Shown: piece by piece, positions 33,678 to 42,714 of the stretch
Layout: each line of letters starts with the position of its first letter
Position numbering within the stretch: the stretch's first letter is position 1
Source of the DNA: Alistipes sp.
Lineage (GTDB): Bacteria; Bacteroidota; Bacteroidia; Bacteroidales; Rikenellaceae
Reading direction: 5' to 3'
Assembly: GCA_017410165.1 (NCBI GenBank)
Contig: JAFQRH010000014.1
Location: 21,773-85,772 of the forward strand
Length of the DNA: 64,000 nucleotides
Position numbers and translations under genes: made by a program
Notes under the pieces: model-generated
The model's database searches: none
The model's input: the letters and a program-made list of their open reading frames with translations, nothing else
Told to the model about the DNA's origin: nothing

Positions 33678-35183
33678 TTAATCAATCTTTACGCAACGTA
33701 CCTGCATCGCATTGGCACGACGCGAAGGGTGGTTGAGATTGAATTTATTGATTGTACGCGTAGTCGTCAAATCGAAGTACATACAAGTCGAGTACTTGCC
33801 GTCAGCCGTTGTTCCGGCCGTCCAATAGTAGCCCTCCCACGGCTCCGGTGTCGAAGGATATACATCCGTCTTATAGTTCATATTGACAATAACGCCATCG
33901 AAATAACTACGGAAACCGCCACCGAGATAGAAGTACGAATTTGCACCGTCGGTCAGCGACCAACCGAAACGCTTACGCGCCTCTGCCAAATCCGTTGCAT
34001 CCTCCGCAGCCGAGAGCGACAATACATCGAAATCACTCTTCGCAGGTACTCGCCAACCATAAGGACAAGGGTCAGCCACGCTCTTTGAGGTATTGCTCCA
34101 CAGATTAGAGTTGCGCACGTGGAGCCAATCGCCAACGCCATCACCCTCTTCGCCGACACACGCCGGATTAATAATCATCGTCGTCGGATTTGCAGTAGCA
34201 TACTCAACCGTACCGGTCTTCTCGTCCGTCTCAATGGTGCTGACATACACACTGCTGCCCGATACTCCATAAGCTGCCTCATCATCACCACCGGCACAAT
34301 TATAGGTCTTCGGACGCATAAACGGATCTTTTCGGCCCCACTGATAGTAGAGACCGTACGAAGCGAGAATCTGCTCCGACTCTGTCGCGCCATTGCTATT
34401 GCCGAAAGCACCGAGATTTACCTGCATAAATTTGCGACCATTTGCGTAGGTATCATACTCGCCAAGCACATCCTTCGCAACAACCCAAATATGCCAACTC
34501 CACACAATCTCATCCGAGCCATTGTATGCTGCAATCACTGCATTACCTTCAACCAATACGTGTCCGCCATTCTCCACAATCGCCTTTCCATCGTCATCCT
34601 TTTTGCAATCGACAAAGAAGGAGACACTATGCGACTCTGCATCATAATCGACGTGCTGCAACAGAGCGGCATTCGACTGCCAAAGCATCTTCACATCCTC
34701 GACACCCGACAACGGCTCGCCTGCGCCATTTGCCGACACATCGAGCGAATAGAGCGTCGTCGGCTCATTCACGACATACGAATTGGCATACTCACCATTC
34801 GGATTCAAGTGAACACTCTTGTCGCCAACGATATAGAAGTTGAACGTATATTTCGACGCCTCACCATTCTCCGCTATCACATTAAGTGTTGCCGAGCCGT
34901 TACGCAACTTGTCGCGCTGTGTCTCATCAACCGGATCTTTCGGTGGGGTAATCTTCACGGTACGCGCTGCGTGGTCCACCTCGCAAGCCCAACCATCGCT
35001 CACCGACTTAACCACAATAGACGCGACGTTCACAGACGTATATTCAGTCACTTGCGGTTCTCCGCCCCATTTGAAGTAGTAGGCGAGTTTCTCGAAACTT
35101 ACGCTGTGCGAATCGTCTTTATCACAAGCACCCATTGCCAATGCTGCAAATGCGGCAATGAGCAGAAATTTAAGATTTTTCAT
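33678..35183 (-). CDS. FISUMP-domain surface lipoprotein
   Basis: The protein has 501 residues with a lipoprotein signal (FLLIAAFAALAMGAC, lipobox Cys about residue 20) followed by acidic residues, which favours export to the surface. The middle part contains Ig-like strands (YTSVNVASIVVKSVSDGWACE, BACON-like). The C-terminal part has the FISUMP landmarks YYQWGRKDPF, WSNTSKSVADPCPYGWRVPA and YYWTAGT. No enzyme motif is present. The ATG at 35183 gives the signal peptide; the frame begins at 35213. A minus-strand TATATTTG box lies at 35228-35235. Function unknown, perhaps adhesion or glycan binding. Confidence 0.85.
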   Translation of the reverse strand: MKNLKFLLIAAFAALAMGACDKDDSHSVSFEKLAYYFKWGGEPQVTEYTSVNVASIVVKSVSDGWACEVDHAARTVKITPPKDPVDETQRDKLRNGSATLNVIAENGEASKYTFNFYIVGDKSVHLNPNGEYANSYVVNEPTTLYSLDVSANGAGEPLSGVEDVKMLWQSNAALLQHVDYDAESHSVSFFVDCKKDDDGKAIVENGGHVLVEGNAVIAAYNGSDEIVWSWHIWVVAKDVLGEYDTYANGRKFMQVNLGAFGNSNGATESEQILASYGLYYQWGRKDPFMRPKTYNCAGGDDEAAYGVSGSSVYVSTIETDEKTGTVEYATANPTTMIINPACVGEEGDGVGDWLHVRNSNLWSNTSKSVADPCPYGWRVPAKSDFDVLSLSAAEDATDLAEARKRFGWSLTDGANSYFYLGGGFRSYFDGVIVNMNYKTDVYPSTPEPWEGYYWTAGTTADGKYSTCMYFDLTTTRTINKFNLNHPSRRANAMQVRCVKID

Positions 35184-35227
35184 ATATTTCTTAATCTCGT
35201 TTTTTCTTTCCATAAATATTTAACGCG

Positions 35228-35235
35228 CAAATATA
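35228..35235 (-). promoter_or_regulatory. -7 promoter element of the FISUMP lipoprotein
   Basis: This is an exact TATATTTG box on the minus strand, 44 nt before the ATG at 35183. No -33 partner is clear. Confidence 0.5.
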
Positions 35236-35333
35236 CCTAAAAACTCTATAATATCGAAATCTTTGAGCGAGATTTCTCCGTTTTAGGAATAATTATTGCC
35301 ACTCATCGAACGAAATTCAACCACATTTAGTAT

Positions 35334-36101
35334 ATGGCAAAGCAAAAAATAGAAGAGGGTTCGCACGTCGCCGACCCATCATTCAGGATTACAGTAACAG
35401 CCGAAGGCCCCTATTTGGTCTATGGTCGCCCACCATTGGCTATGCAGTTTATTATGCCCAACGAGATGGGCGAGAGTTGGTATTTTCAGGAGGGTCGCCA
35501 CTTCTCGACCGAGGCCGAGCCGACCGCGCTATGCCGTTGCGGTCGTTCGCACACCAAGCCCTATTGCGACGGCGAGCACCGCCACACGAAATGGGATGCA
35601 CGACTCACGGCCGACACCAACGGTTTGCTCGACAATATCGAAATTACCTCGGGCGAGAAAATTTCGATAACCGACAATTCGAAATTCTGCGTCTTTGCCC
35701 GCTTTTGTGATGCTGCAAGTGGAGTATGGAATCTCGCCGAGCACGACGAGGACCGCATTGCGCGCCGATTGGCAATTCGCGGAGCAAAAATGTGTCCAAG
35801 CGGACGTCTATTGGCTTGGGACAACGCAACAGAGCAGCCATACGAGCCAGATTTCGAGCCAAGTTTGGGGCTAATCGAGGACGACGCCATAGGCGCAAGC
35901 GGAGGGCTGTGGGTGCGTGGCGGAATCTGCATCGAACGCGAGGATGGCCGTCCATACGAGATACGCAATCGCAGTGTTTTGTGCCGTTGCGGAGGATCGG
36001 GCAACAAACCCTATTGCGACGGCTCGCACGCATCGGCGCGTTGGCGCGACGAATTGGAGGGTATTCCCGAAGGTGCAACCACACCGGAAGAGGTATATTA
36101 A
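35334..36101 (+). CDS. Double CDGSH iron-sulfur protein with a central Cys-containing domain
   Basis: The protein has 255 residues with two CDGSH-type [2Fe-2S] motifs: CRCGRSHTKPYCDGEH (about residues 67-82) and CRCGGSGNKPYCDGSH (about 217-232), both with the Cys3-His ligand set intact. Between them lies a segment FCVFARFCDAASGVW followed by CPSG that resembles a divergent Fe-S-binding domain. No signal peptide is present, so it is cytoplasmic. CDGSH proteins act in iron-sulfur or redox sensing, and the bacterial role is not established. It is a lone gene converging on the QueG-like operon end. Confidence 0.9.
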   Translation: MAKQKIEEGSHVADPSFRITVTAEGPYLVYGRPPLAMQFIMPNEMGESWYFQEGRHFSTEAEPTALCRCGRSHTKPYCDGEHRHTKWDARLTADTNGLLDNIEITSGEKISITDNSKFCVFARFCDAASGVWNLAEHDEDRIARRLAIRGAKMCPSGRLLAWDNATEQPYEPDFEPSLGLIEDDAIGASGGLWVRGGICIEREDGRPYEIRNRSVLCRCGGSGNKPYCDGSHASARWRDELEGIPEGATTPEEVY

Positions 36102-36113
36102 CGACTAAAAAGA

Positions 36114-36145
36114 AGAGAGGTTATCCGTCACAAGACAACCTCTCT
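36114..36145. terminator. Hairpin between convergent CDGSH and QueG-like genes
   Basis: AGAGAGGTT (36114-36122) pairs with AACCTCTCT (36137-36145). On the minus strand TTCTTTTT follows, so it is best suited to end the minus-strand operon. Confidence 0.7.
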
Positions 36146-36172
36146 CCATTTCGCGCCCAAATCCGCTATCTA

Positions 36173-37012
36173 CTATCTCTTCGGAATTCCACGCTCGCAA
36201 GGGACACTCACTTGGCACTTACCGCAGCCAAAGCGCGGAGCATAACGCACACGCATCTCGTGTACATAACTGCTACATTTCAAGTGCGACTTACCCTCGG
36301 CAAGCGTAATAGCGCAACCCGGACATTGACGCACACACGCACCACACTTCGTACAATACTCATACACATCACTATACGGACGTGAAGTTACCGCAAGCGA
36401 AGCATCGACAATCACGCTACCAAAACGACCGGCAACGCCACGTTCGGTAATCAAACCTTTCGACAAACCGAACGTGCCAAGTCCGCAGATATATGCCACG
36501 TGACGTTCCGACCAATTACTCGTAAAGCTCAGCGACTTGTCATCAATCGCCTCGTTCGTACCCGGCTCGAAGACATACTGAAACTCGTTGCTCGCGTATG
36601 GCGACAGGGCTTTGACGCCTTGATGCGCAAACCACTCTTCAAGAAAGTGGTTCATCTCCGTCAAAAATGCCTGTCCCTCTACACGCGCATAGAGCCAACC
36701 GTTGCCCACCTCGACCGCATCGCAACGGTTGCCCTCGACAACAAAATCGCTGAACGGAGCAAAGTAGGAGACCACGCAACGCGCCTCCGGCAACCACTCC
36801 TTTGGAGTGCGGAACAATTTGCCGACAACCTCCGGACGTTTCAGCTCCTCCCACAGAGCATCGTCTGCCGAGCCGATACGGATAATCGGGTCGTCGTACA
36901 GACGCTGGCCCACATCCTCCGGCACGAGAGCCATCTGTTCGCTCACGTAGTTGTGAGGCGACTCACGAAATGCACGTGCCAACGCCTCGCAAATATCGTC
37001 TATCGTAATCAT
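36173..37012 (-). CDS. QueG-like 4Fe-4S cluster protein (epoxyqueuosine reductase paralog)
   Basis: The protein has 279 residues. The N-terminal part resembles the catalytic half of epoxyqueuosine reductase (RCVVSYFAPFSDF, ICGLGTFGLSKGLITERG), and the C-terminal part carries a double-cluster ferredoxin: CTKCGACVRQCPGCAI, a lone Cys in LKCSSY, and CGKCQVSVPCE. It lacks the HEAT-repeat tail of QueG and may be a corrinoid-linked or QueG-related reductase rather than QueG itself. It starts 2 nt after floA and is the last gene of the seven-gene operon. Substrate unknown. Confidence 0.75.
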   Translation of the reverse strand: MITIDDICEALARAFRESPHNYVSEQMALVPEDVGQRLYDDPIIRIGSADDALWEELKRPEVVGKLFRTPKEWLPEARCVVSYFAPFSDFVVEGNRCDAVEVGNGWLYARVEGQAFLTEMNHFLEEWFAHQGVKALSPYASNEFQYVFEPGTNEAIDDKSLSFTSNWSERHVAYICGLGTFGLSKGLITERGVAGRFGSVIVDASLAVTSRPYSDVYEYCTKCGACVRQCPGCAITLAEGKSHLKCSSYVHEMRVRYAPRFGCGKCQVSVPCERGIPKR

Positions 37013-37014
37013 TG

Positions 37015-37992
37015 TTATTTCTTTGCGGCCGGCATATTTGGTGTGGCTATCGACTCACGCATTTGCGTATCGGCCATAATATTCTTCATCTTGTAGTAGT
37101 CCATAATACCAAGATTGCCATTGCGGAACGCCTCTGCCATTGCAAGCGGCACCTCTGCCTCGGCGATGATAACCTTTGCGCGCGCCTCCTGCGCCTTTGC
37201 TCTCATCTCTTGTTCGAGGGCAACAGCCATAGCGCGACGCTCCTCGGCCTTCGCCTGTGCGATATTCTTATCGGCATCGGCCTGATCCATCTGCAACTGC
37301 GCACCGATATTCTTTCCGACGTCGATATCGGCAATATCAATCGAGAGAATCTCAAATGCCGTACCTGCATCCAAACCCTTTTCAAGCACCACGCGCGAAA
37401 TCGAATCCGGATTTTCCAACACGATTTTATGCGTAACGGCAGAGCCGATAGACGACACAATGCCCTCGCCGACACGAGCCAAAACGGTCTCTTCGCCCGC
37501 ACCGCCGACCAACTGCTTGATATTGGCACGCACCGTAACACGCGCCTTGGCAATCAACTGAATACCGTCTTTTGCGACAGCGGTAACCGGTGGGGTATTG
37601 ATTACCTTCGGATTGACCGACATCTGCACCGCCTCGAAGACGTCACGACCTGCCAAGTCGATTGCCGTCGCCATCTTGAAATCGAGGGCGATGCTCGCCT
37701 TTTGAGCCGACACCAAAGCGTGTACCACATTGCGAACATTACCACCGGCAAGATAGTGCGCCTCCAACTCGTTAGGGTTGAGTTTCAGACCCGCCTTCGT
37801 ACCCTCAATCATCGACGAAACAATTACCGAAGGTGGCACCTTACGCCAACGCATCAGCACAAGTTGCAACAGCGAGATATGCACACCCGACACCAACGCC
37901 GAAAACCACATACCAACCGGAATAAAATAGAATGCCAACCAGATGGCTACAAATGCCAAAACGGCAATCATTAAAACAACACCAAGTTCCAT
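37015..37992 (-). CDS. floA: Flotillin-like protein FloA
   Basis: This 325-residue membrane-associated scaffold has an N-terminal re-entrant hydrophobic segment ([19 protein letters not shown]), then an SPFH/PHB domain ([31 protein letters not shown]) and an Ala/Glu-rich C-terminal helix ([20 protein letters not shown]). This matches the FloA (UPF0365/YqfA) family that organises membrane microdomains. Its usual partner NfeD is encoded upstream on the same strand, but a GH31 gene separates the two. The start lies 17 nt after GH31, and the QueG-like gene follows with a 2-nt gap. Confidence 0.94.
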   Translation of the reverse strand: MELGVVLMIAVLAFVAIWLAFYFIPVGMWFSALVSGVHISLLQLVLMRWRKVPPSVIVSSMIEGTKAGLKLNPNELEAHYLAGGNVRNVVHALVSAQKASIALDFKMATAIDLAGRDVFEAVQMSVNPKVINTPPVTAVAKDGIQLIAKARVTVRANIKQLVGGAGEETVLARVGEGIVSSIGSAVTHKIVLENPDSISRVVLEKGLDAGTAFEILSIDIADIDVGKNIGAQLQMDQADADKNIAQAKAEERRAMAVALEQEMRAKAQEARAKVIIAEAEVPLAMAEAFRNGNLGIMDYYKMKNIMADTQMRESIATPNMPAAKK

Positions 37993-38009
37993 AGTATTAA
38001 TTTTTTAAG

Positions 38010-40634
38010 TTATTTCAACTGTACTTCAAGTTTATGTAAGAATTCATCATCGACACGCTTCGATGCCTTCAACGCCGGAACACACTCCGTAAGCCCCTTT
38101 TCGTAGCGATCAATCCACTTCAAAACATCGCGCGGATACTCGGTAATAAAGTTCGGCGTCTGCGACACATTCATATACTCGTCAGGCAACATCGTATATG
38201 GATCGTAACTCGTTGCGTAACGTTCCTTAAACTCCGGCGTAAGCACACGACAACGTGCAAATACGCCCTGCTTGCCATACAATTTCGGTTGTGCTGCCAT
38301 CTGCTCTGCATCAAACACCAATTCGACTATGCACTCTTTATCGCAAGCGCAGAGATCAGTATAGACAATCGGCGACAACGTATATCCGTCATAGCCCCAT
38401 TCGCCACACTTTGCAAAACGCTTATACGAGAGCTCCTCGCCATTAACCAGCACCTTCACAGGAGGCATCTGCGCCGGAAAGCGCAACTCGTAACGACGCT
38501 CTGCCGCTGCACCCTTATACGCGCCCTCGCGAGGAGCAATACGCACAACGATTCTATCGCCTGCGGTTCTCTTCTCGATATGCGTATAAGCAAATTGCTC
38601 GGCATAGTATTTCGATTCGCCATCATCCTCATACAGAGCGGTCTTGCCATCGGCACCCGGAACAAACGTAAGCACAAGGGTAGAGCAGTCGTCCTGCAAA
38701 TTCTTAACCGTCGATGGGTTCATCGGAATAATGGCTCCGGCGCGTGCAAAGTACGGATTCTCCTCCAACGTATAATCTAACGTCAGCGTCTGTCCGCCCT
38801 CAATAATATCACCCGAGGTCATATCGTACCACAATCCCTCCGGAAACCACATTTTCCGCTCGGCAACACCGGTCGCTTTATCCACCGGCGAGCAAACGAC
38901 CGACACCAGCAGATCGTCGCCGAACATATACTGCTCCTTCATATCGTACGCCTCGTTGCACTCCGGATAGTAGTAGTACATCGGACGGCACATCGACACA
39001 CCCGTATCGTAGGTCTGTCGCGCTGCATTATATATATAAGGAGCCAAATCGTAACGCAGACGGATAGCCGCGCGCATCTGGAACATATGATTCGGGAATT
39101 GCCAGATACGACGTTCGATATTCTTATTTCGCGTACAGTGCGTCTTGAAAATAGGCGTAAATACACCATACTGCAACCAACGCAAATATATTTCAGGATC
39201 GGTCGGCTGATTGCGATCGTGCACCGTATGACCGCCTATATCGTGCCCCCAATAGCCATAACCGACATTCGAAGCAGTCGAAGTAAACCACGGCAAGAAA
39301 CCAAGTGTAGCCCACGAGGTATATGTATCGCCCGAAAAACCAATCTGGTAGCGATGCGAGCCAAGGCCACCCCAACGGTGATAAATCATCGGACGAGCAT
39401 CACCACGTTCGGCTGCGTGATGGGCAAATGTATGGTTGAGCCAAAATGTATTGCTCAAATCCTTCGTATATTTACTCTCTTTCCACTGTTGCCAATCGAG
39501 CCACCAGAAATCGACACCCATACGCTCCATCGGCGCAAGCACCTCATTGAAATAGCAGTCGGCCCACTTCTGCTCGTCGATGTGGAACGGAACACTCTTG
39601 CCCGTCTCCGTCCATCCGTACGCCTTCGTAAAACGCTCGTACGGCTCCTCGTAGGGCTGTATGCCCGATGCGGGATGCAGGTTGAGCGAGGTCTTCAACT
39701 TCTCGCCACGACACCACTCCAAGAAGTTCGCAGGCGAAGGGAACAGTTGCTCTTTCCACGTATATCCCGTCCAACCGACACGCTGGCCATATTCGTCTTT
39801 TTTAGGATTTTGGCGACGCAAGCCCCACGTCTCGTGCCAATCCATATCGACAATCAGCACATCAATCGGAATATCAAAACTGCGCATCTGACCGACCAAA
39901 TCACGAAATTCGCTATCGGAGTATTGCCAATAACGGCTCCACCAATATCCGAAAGCGTACTTCGGAGGCATCGGAATACGCCCCGCTACGCGCACATAGT
40001 CGCCCATCGCCTTCATATATTCGTGACCGTAAGCAAACAGATAGACATCCTGATAATCCTTCTCCGGACGAGTCGTAACCCACTGCTTCCAATGCGAATC
40101 GGTCTCAACAAGCAGATGACGCTGCGAATCGTCCACCACGCTCCATCCGCCACGCGACAAGATGCCCTGCTCCATAGGGTCCTTCTTCGTAAAATTCCAA
40201 CCATCGACCTTATCGAGCGTACGGTTAGTACCCATCAGGTTGAGTGAATCGCAATCGCCATAATGCCACACAACCTTACGGTCGCCCATCGTAAACTCGG
40301 CACGCAGATTGTCAGCCGAAAAGCGGCCGCCCTTTTTATACGTAAGAGTCACCTTTTCGGTGCGAATTACGACCTTCGAGCGCGTGTTCGACACCTTGAA
40401 CGACGGCACAGGCAGTCGGCGATTGACAAACGTAAGCGTTGCTCTATCCTCGAACACGCCATCCTCACTCCACTCCATACGTATCATCTGCGGAGTCAGC
40501 ACCGTAAATCGTGCATTTCCGGCAACAACCTCTGCCGCAGATGCTGCCTTTGGCGAGAGTGCGCCCTCATTTGCCGATGCCGCAAGCACGCCCAGCATCA
40601 CAAATACAGGCAACAATAAACTAATTTTTTTCAT
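38010..40634 (-). CDS. GH31 family glycoside hydrolase
   Basis: The protein has 874 residues with a signal peptide (ISLLLPVFVMLGVLAASA). It carries a GH31 N-terminal beta-sandwich, a TIM barrel with VLIVDMDWHETWG (about 260-272), a nucleophile region DFWWLDWQQW (Asp about residue 379), an acid/base region IGFSGDTYTSWATL (Asp about 434), and C-terminal beta domains with about 100 extra residues. The nucleophile motif departs from the common W-x-D-M-N-E form, so it belongs to a less typical GH31 branch and the substrate is uncertain (an alpha-glucoside or alpha-xyloside are both possible). It sits between nfeD and floA, within a non-carbohydrate operon. Confidence 0.9.
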   Translation of the reverse strand: MKKISLLLPVFVMLGVLAASANEGALSPKAASAAEVVAGNARFTVLTPQMIRMEWSEDGVFEDRATLTFVNRRLPVPSFKVSNTRSKVVIRTEKVTLTYKKGGRFSADNLRAEFTMGDRKVVWHYGDCDSLNLMGTNRTLDKVDGWNFTKKDPMEQGILSRGGWSVVDDSQRHLLVETDSHWKQWVTTRPEKDYQDVYLFAYGHEYMKAMGDYVRVAGRIPMPPKYAFGYWWSRYWQYSDSEFRDLVGQMRSFDIPIDVLIVDMDWHETWGLRRQNPKKDEYGQRVGWTGYTWKEQLFPSPANFLEWCRGEKLKTSLNLHPASGIQPYEEPYERFTKAYGWTETGKSVPFHIDEQKWADCYFNEVLAPMERMGVDFWWLDWQQWKESKYTKDLSNTFWLNHTFAHHAAERGDARPMIYHRWGGLGSHRYQIGFSGDTYTSWATLGFLPWFTSTASNVGYGYWGHDIGGHTVHDRNQPTDPEIYLRWLQYGVFTPIFKTHCTRNKNIERRIWQFPNHMFQMRAAIRLRYDLAPYIYNAARQTYDTGVSMCRPMYYYYPECNEAYDMKEQYMFGDDLLVSVVCSPVDKATGVAERKMWFPEGLWYDMTSGDIIEGGQTLTLDYTLEENPYFARAGAIIPMNPSTVKNLQDDCSTLVLTFVPGADGKTALYEDDGESKYYAEQFAYTHIEKRTAGDRIVVRIAPREGAYKGAAAERRYELRFPAQMPPVKVLVNGEELSYKRFAKCGEWGYDGYTLSPIVYTDLCACDKECIVELVFDAEQMAAQPKLYGKQGVFARCRVLTPEFKERYATSYDPYTMLPDEYMNVSQTPNFITEYPRDVLKWIDRYEKGLTECVPALKASKRVDDEFLHKLEVQLK

Positions 40635-40706
40635 CTATTATCTGTTTTAAGGTATCTTATCTATATATCGGACAATGCTTTGCCCCCAAAAACACACAAA
40701 GCCACG

Positions 40707-41168
40707 CTACTCGACGCGCTTCACAATAAGCGAGAAGTTGTCAAATCCGACAACCTCGACCGTCTGGCGTTGGTCGATATAGACATCGGCAGACTTTGCC
40801 TCGTAACACTTGCCATCCACTTCGACTTTACCCATTGGCGACAAACGAGAAACAGCCACACCGCGAGCACCGAGCGCAACCTTATCTTCCGGCTTAACCA
40901 TACTCGTCGAATCAATCTCCTGTTTGAGCGACAGACGCTGCCAAGTCTTCGCGCGCAACGACACGACGGTTGTGATGGCCGAGAGCAGCAACACAACCAA
41001 AATAGCCACAATGCCTGCCGTAGTACCGAATCCGTCAAATGCCAGATAGATTGCGCCACCATAGCAGACCAGCGACAAAACCGTACCGAGCGATACGCCG
41101 GGCAGAAGCACAAGCTCGGCTACAAGAAATAATATGCCCAGAATCACGAGCAGAACAATATACACCAT
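40707..41168 (-). CDS. NfeD-family membrane protein
   Basis: The protein has 153 residues: two or three N-terminal hydrophobic segments (VYIVLLVILGILFLVAELVL, LSLVCYGGAIYLAF, GIVAILVVLLLSAITTV) and a C-terminal OB-like NfeD domain (LGARGVAVSRLSPMGKVEVD, then VDVIDQRQ-like strand and VEVVGFDNFSLIVKRV). NfeD proteins lacking the protease domain pair with flotillins such as FloA to organise the membrane. FloA is encoded 2.7 kb downstream in the same transcription direction. Confidence 0.92.
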   Translation of the reverse strand: MVYIVLLVILGILFLVAELVLLPGVSLGTVLSLVCYGGAIYLAFDGFGTTAGIVAILVVLLLSAITTVVSLRAKTWQRLSLKQEIDSTSMVKPEDKVALGARGVAVSRLSPMGKVEVDGKCYEAKSADVYIDQRQTVEVVGFDNFSLIVKRVE

Positions 41169-41184
41169 ATTATTTTGAGTTTTT

Positions 41185-42714
41185 TTAGTTACTTGTCAAT
41201 TCTCGCACCTTGACCTCTGCCGACGGAGCCACGCGCCGAATCTCATCGGCCACACTCTCCGCCACCGAGCGACCAACAAACGCGCCGACCACAAAGTCGC
41301 CACTGACGCGCGAAATACGGCAATCGGCATTGCGCGACAAGACGCTCTTTACGGCATCCGAAAGCGATGCAACACCCGAAATTTCAATACTGTACGTCAC
41401 CTCCGCCTCGCGCGCTTTGGAGAGGTCTGATATATACTCGCCATCCACCCACATAACAACCACAGGGTCGCGGAAACCGATCTTTTTCAGATACGTAACG
41501 CCATTGCGCGCCTCTGCTTCGGTACGAAATCCTCCAACGAAATAGGCGTTTTTACCATTGTGGTATTTAGTCGTGTACGAAAGTGGGGTAATACCTCGCA
41601 ATGCCGACAGATTAGGGCGATTGGTAAATATGCCGATGCGGATTCGATAGATGATTCCCTGCTCATAGACCTTCGTCTGCGGGATAGGGTTGCGCGACGA
41701 ATATATCGTAGGCAGAATAACCTTCAACGGCTCATATTCGATAAAACTGCGTTTTTCGAGCGACACCTGCGGCAGACAATACTCCTCCGCCCGTAGCGAT
41801 GACGTCACCCGCTTCAAAGAGTCCACAGCAAGTGGCATTCCGAGTTCGGTTGCCATTCGCGTTTCGAGCATCAGCATACCGCGTTTTTGATGATAGTACG
41901 ACGACAATACGTCCGACTCGTATGCCCCCACACAACCATCCGCAGCCGTCTGCGCTGCCGAATAGATACGCTCCGTTTCGGTGAGCAACTCGCCACGCAT
42001 CTCCTGCTCCAACAGCAGATTATACAGATATGTTTTATTATCCGACACCGACTGCCACAAGCCGATTAAATCATCCTCCACTGTTGCACACTTTTTACGC
42101 AACTGCTCGATTTGAGCCAACAGTGGAACGGCATCCGCCTCCTTCTCGGCGGCGTCGTACTCGGCACGAAGTGCAACCATTTTATTGTAAATCTTGCGAT
42201 AGTCGGCAATTTTATCGGCAACCACTGTCTCGCGTGCCTGCATCTCACACAGGGTCTTATAATCGGATGCCGGCAGTGTGGCAGCAAACAATCCGTTACG
42301 CACGAAATCGGCACTCTCTCGGCGAGCCAACTCGCTTTGTGACGCATCACTCTTATCGTCCGACTCCGGTTGGCGACCTCGATTTGCCAATATCCAGCGT
42401 CGCTCGAAGGCAACAACCTCCGCCATCGCCTCATCGCATCGCTTTTGAGCACCTCTCATCTCGCTCTCCAACACTACAATACGCGCCGCTACACCTTCAC
42501 GATTATCCTCCGATGCAGCATAACGCGCTCGCATCTCGCCCAGCAGCGTTGCAAGCGAATCACAACTATCGGCAGCCGCCTCTGCGCTCTTCACCACACG
42601 CCAATACTCGGCATCCGCCTGCATTGCAGCCGACGTTTCTGTATTTTGAGCCGATGCCGACACAACAGACGAGGCAGCGAGGCAAACGAGCAATATGTAT
42701 CTCAAAGCATTCAT
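41185..42714 (-). CDS. Exported coiled-coil protein with two SPOR-like C-terminal domains
   Basis: The protein has 509 residues with a signal peptide (RYILLVCLAASSVVSASAQ), a long alpha-helical/coiled-coil middle (about 25-300) rich in Glu, Ala and Arg, and two C-terminal modules that look like SPOR domains: YRIRIGIFTNRPNLSALRG with FVGGFRTEAEARN, and TYSIEISGVASLSDAVKSV with VVGAFVGRSVAESVADEI. SPOR domains bind denuded peptidoglycan glycan strands, so a cell-wall role is likely. The ATG at 42714 overlaps the trkH stop as TAATG, indicating coupling. A longer start at 42723 is possible. Confidence 0.7.
   Translation of the reverse strand: MNALRYILLVCLAASSVVSASAQNTETSAAMQADAEYWRVVKSAEAAADSCDSLATLLGEMRARYAASEDNREGVAARIVVLESEMRGAQKRCDEAMAEVVAFERRWILANRGRQPESDDKSDASQSELARRESADFVRNGLFAATLPASDYKTLCEMQARETVVADKIADYRKIYNKMVALRAEYDAAEKEADAVPLLAQIEQLRKKCATVEDDLIGLWQSVSDNKTYLYNLLLEQEMRGELLTETERIYSAAQTAADGCVGAYESDVLSSYYHQKRGMLMLETRMATELGMPLAVDSLKRVTSSLRAEEYCLPQVSLEKRSFIEYEPLKVILPTIYSSRNPIPQTKVYEQGIIYRIRIGIFTNRPNLSALRGITPLSYTTKYHNGKNAYFVGGFRTEAEARNGVTYLKKIGFRDPVVVMWVDGEYISDLSKAREAEVTYSIEISGVASLSDAVKSVLSRNADCRISRVSGDFVVGAFVGRSVAESVADEIRRVAPSAEVKVRELTSN

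Noticed and set aside
36173..37012. Assigning this gene as queG
   Set aside because: It lacks the C-terminal HEAT-like region and other parts of QueG, and no queuosine genes are nearby, so only a paralog label is justified.
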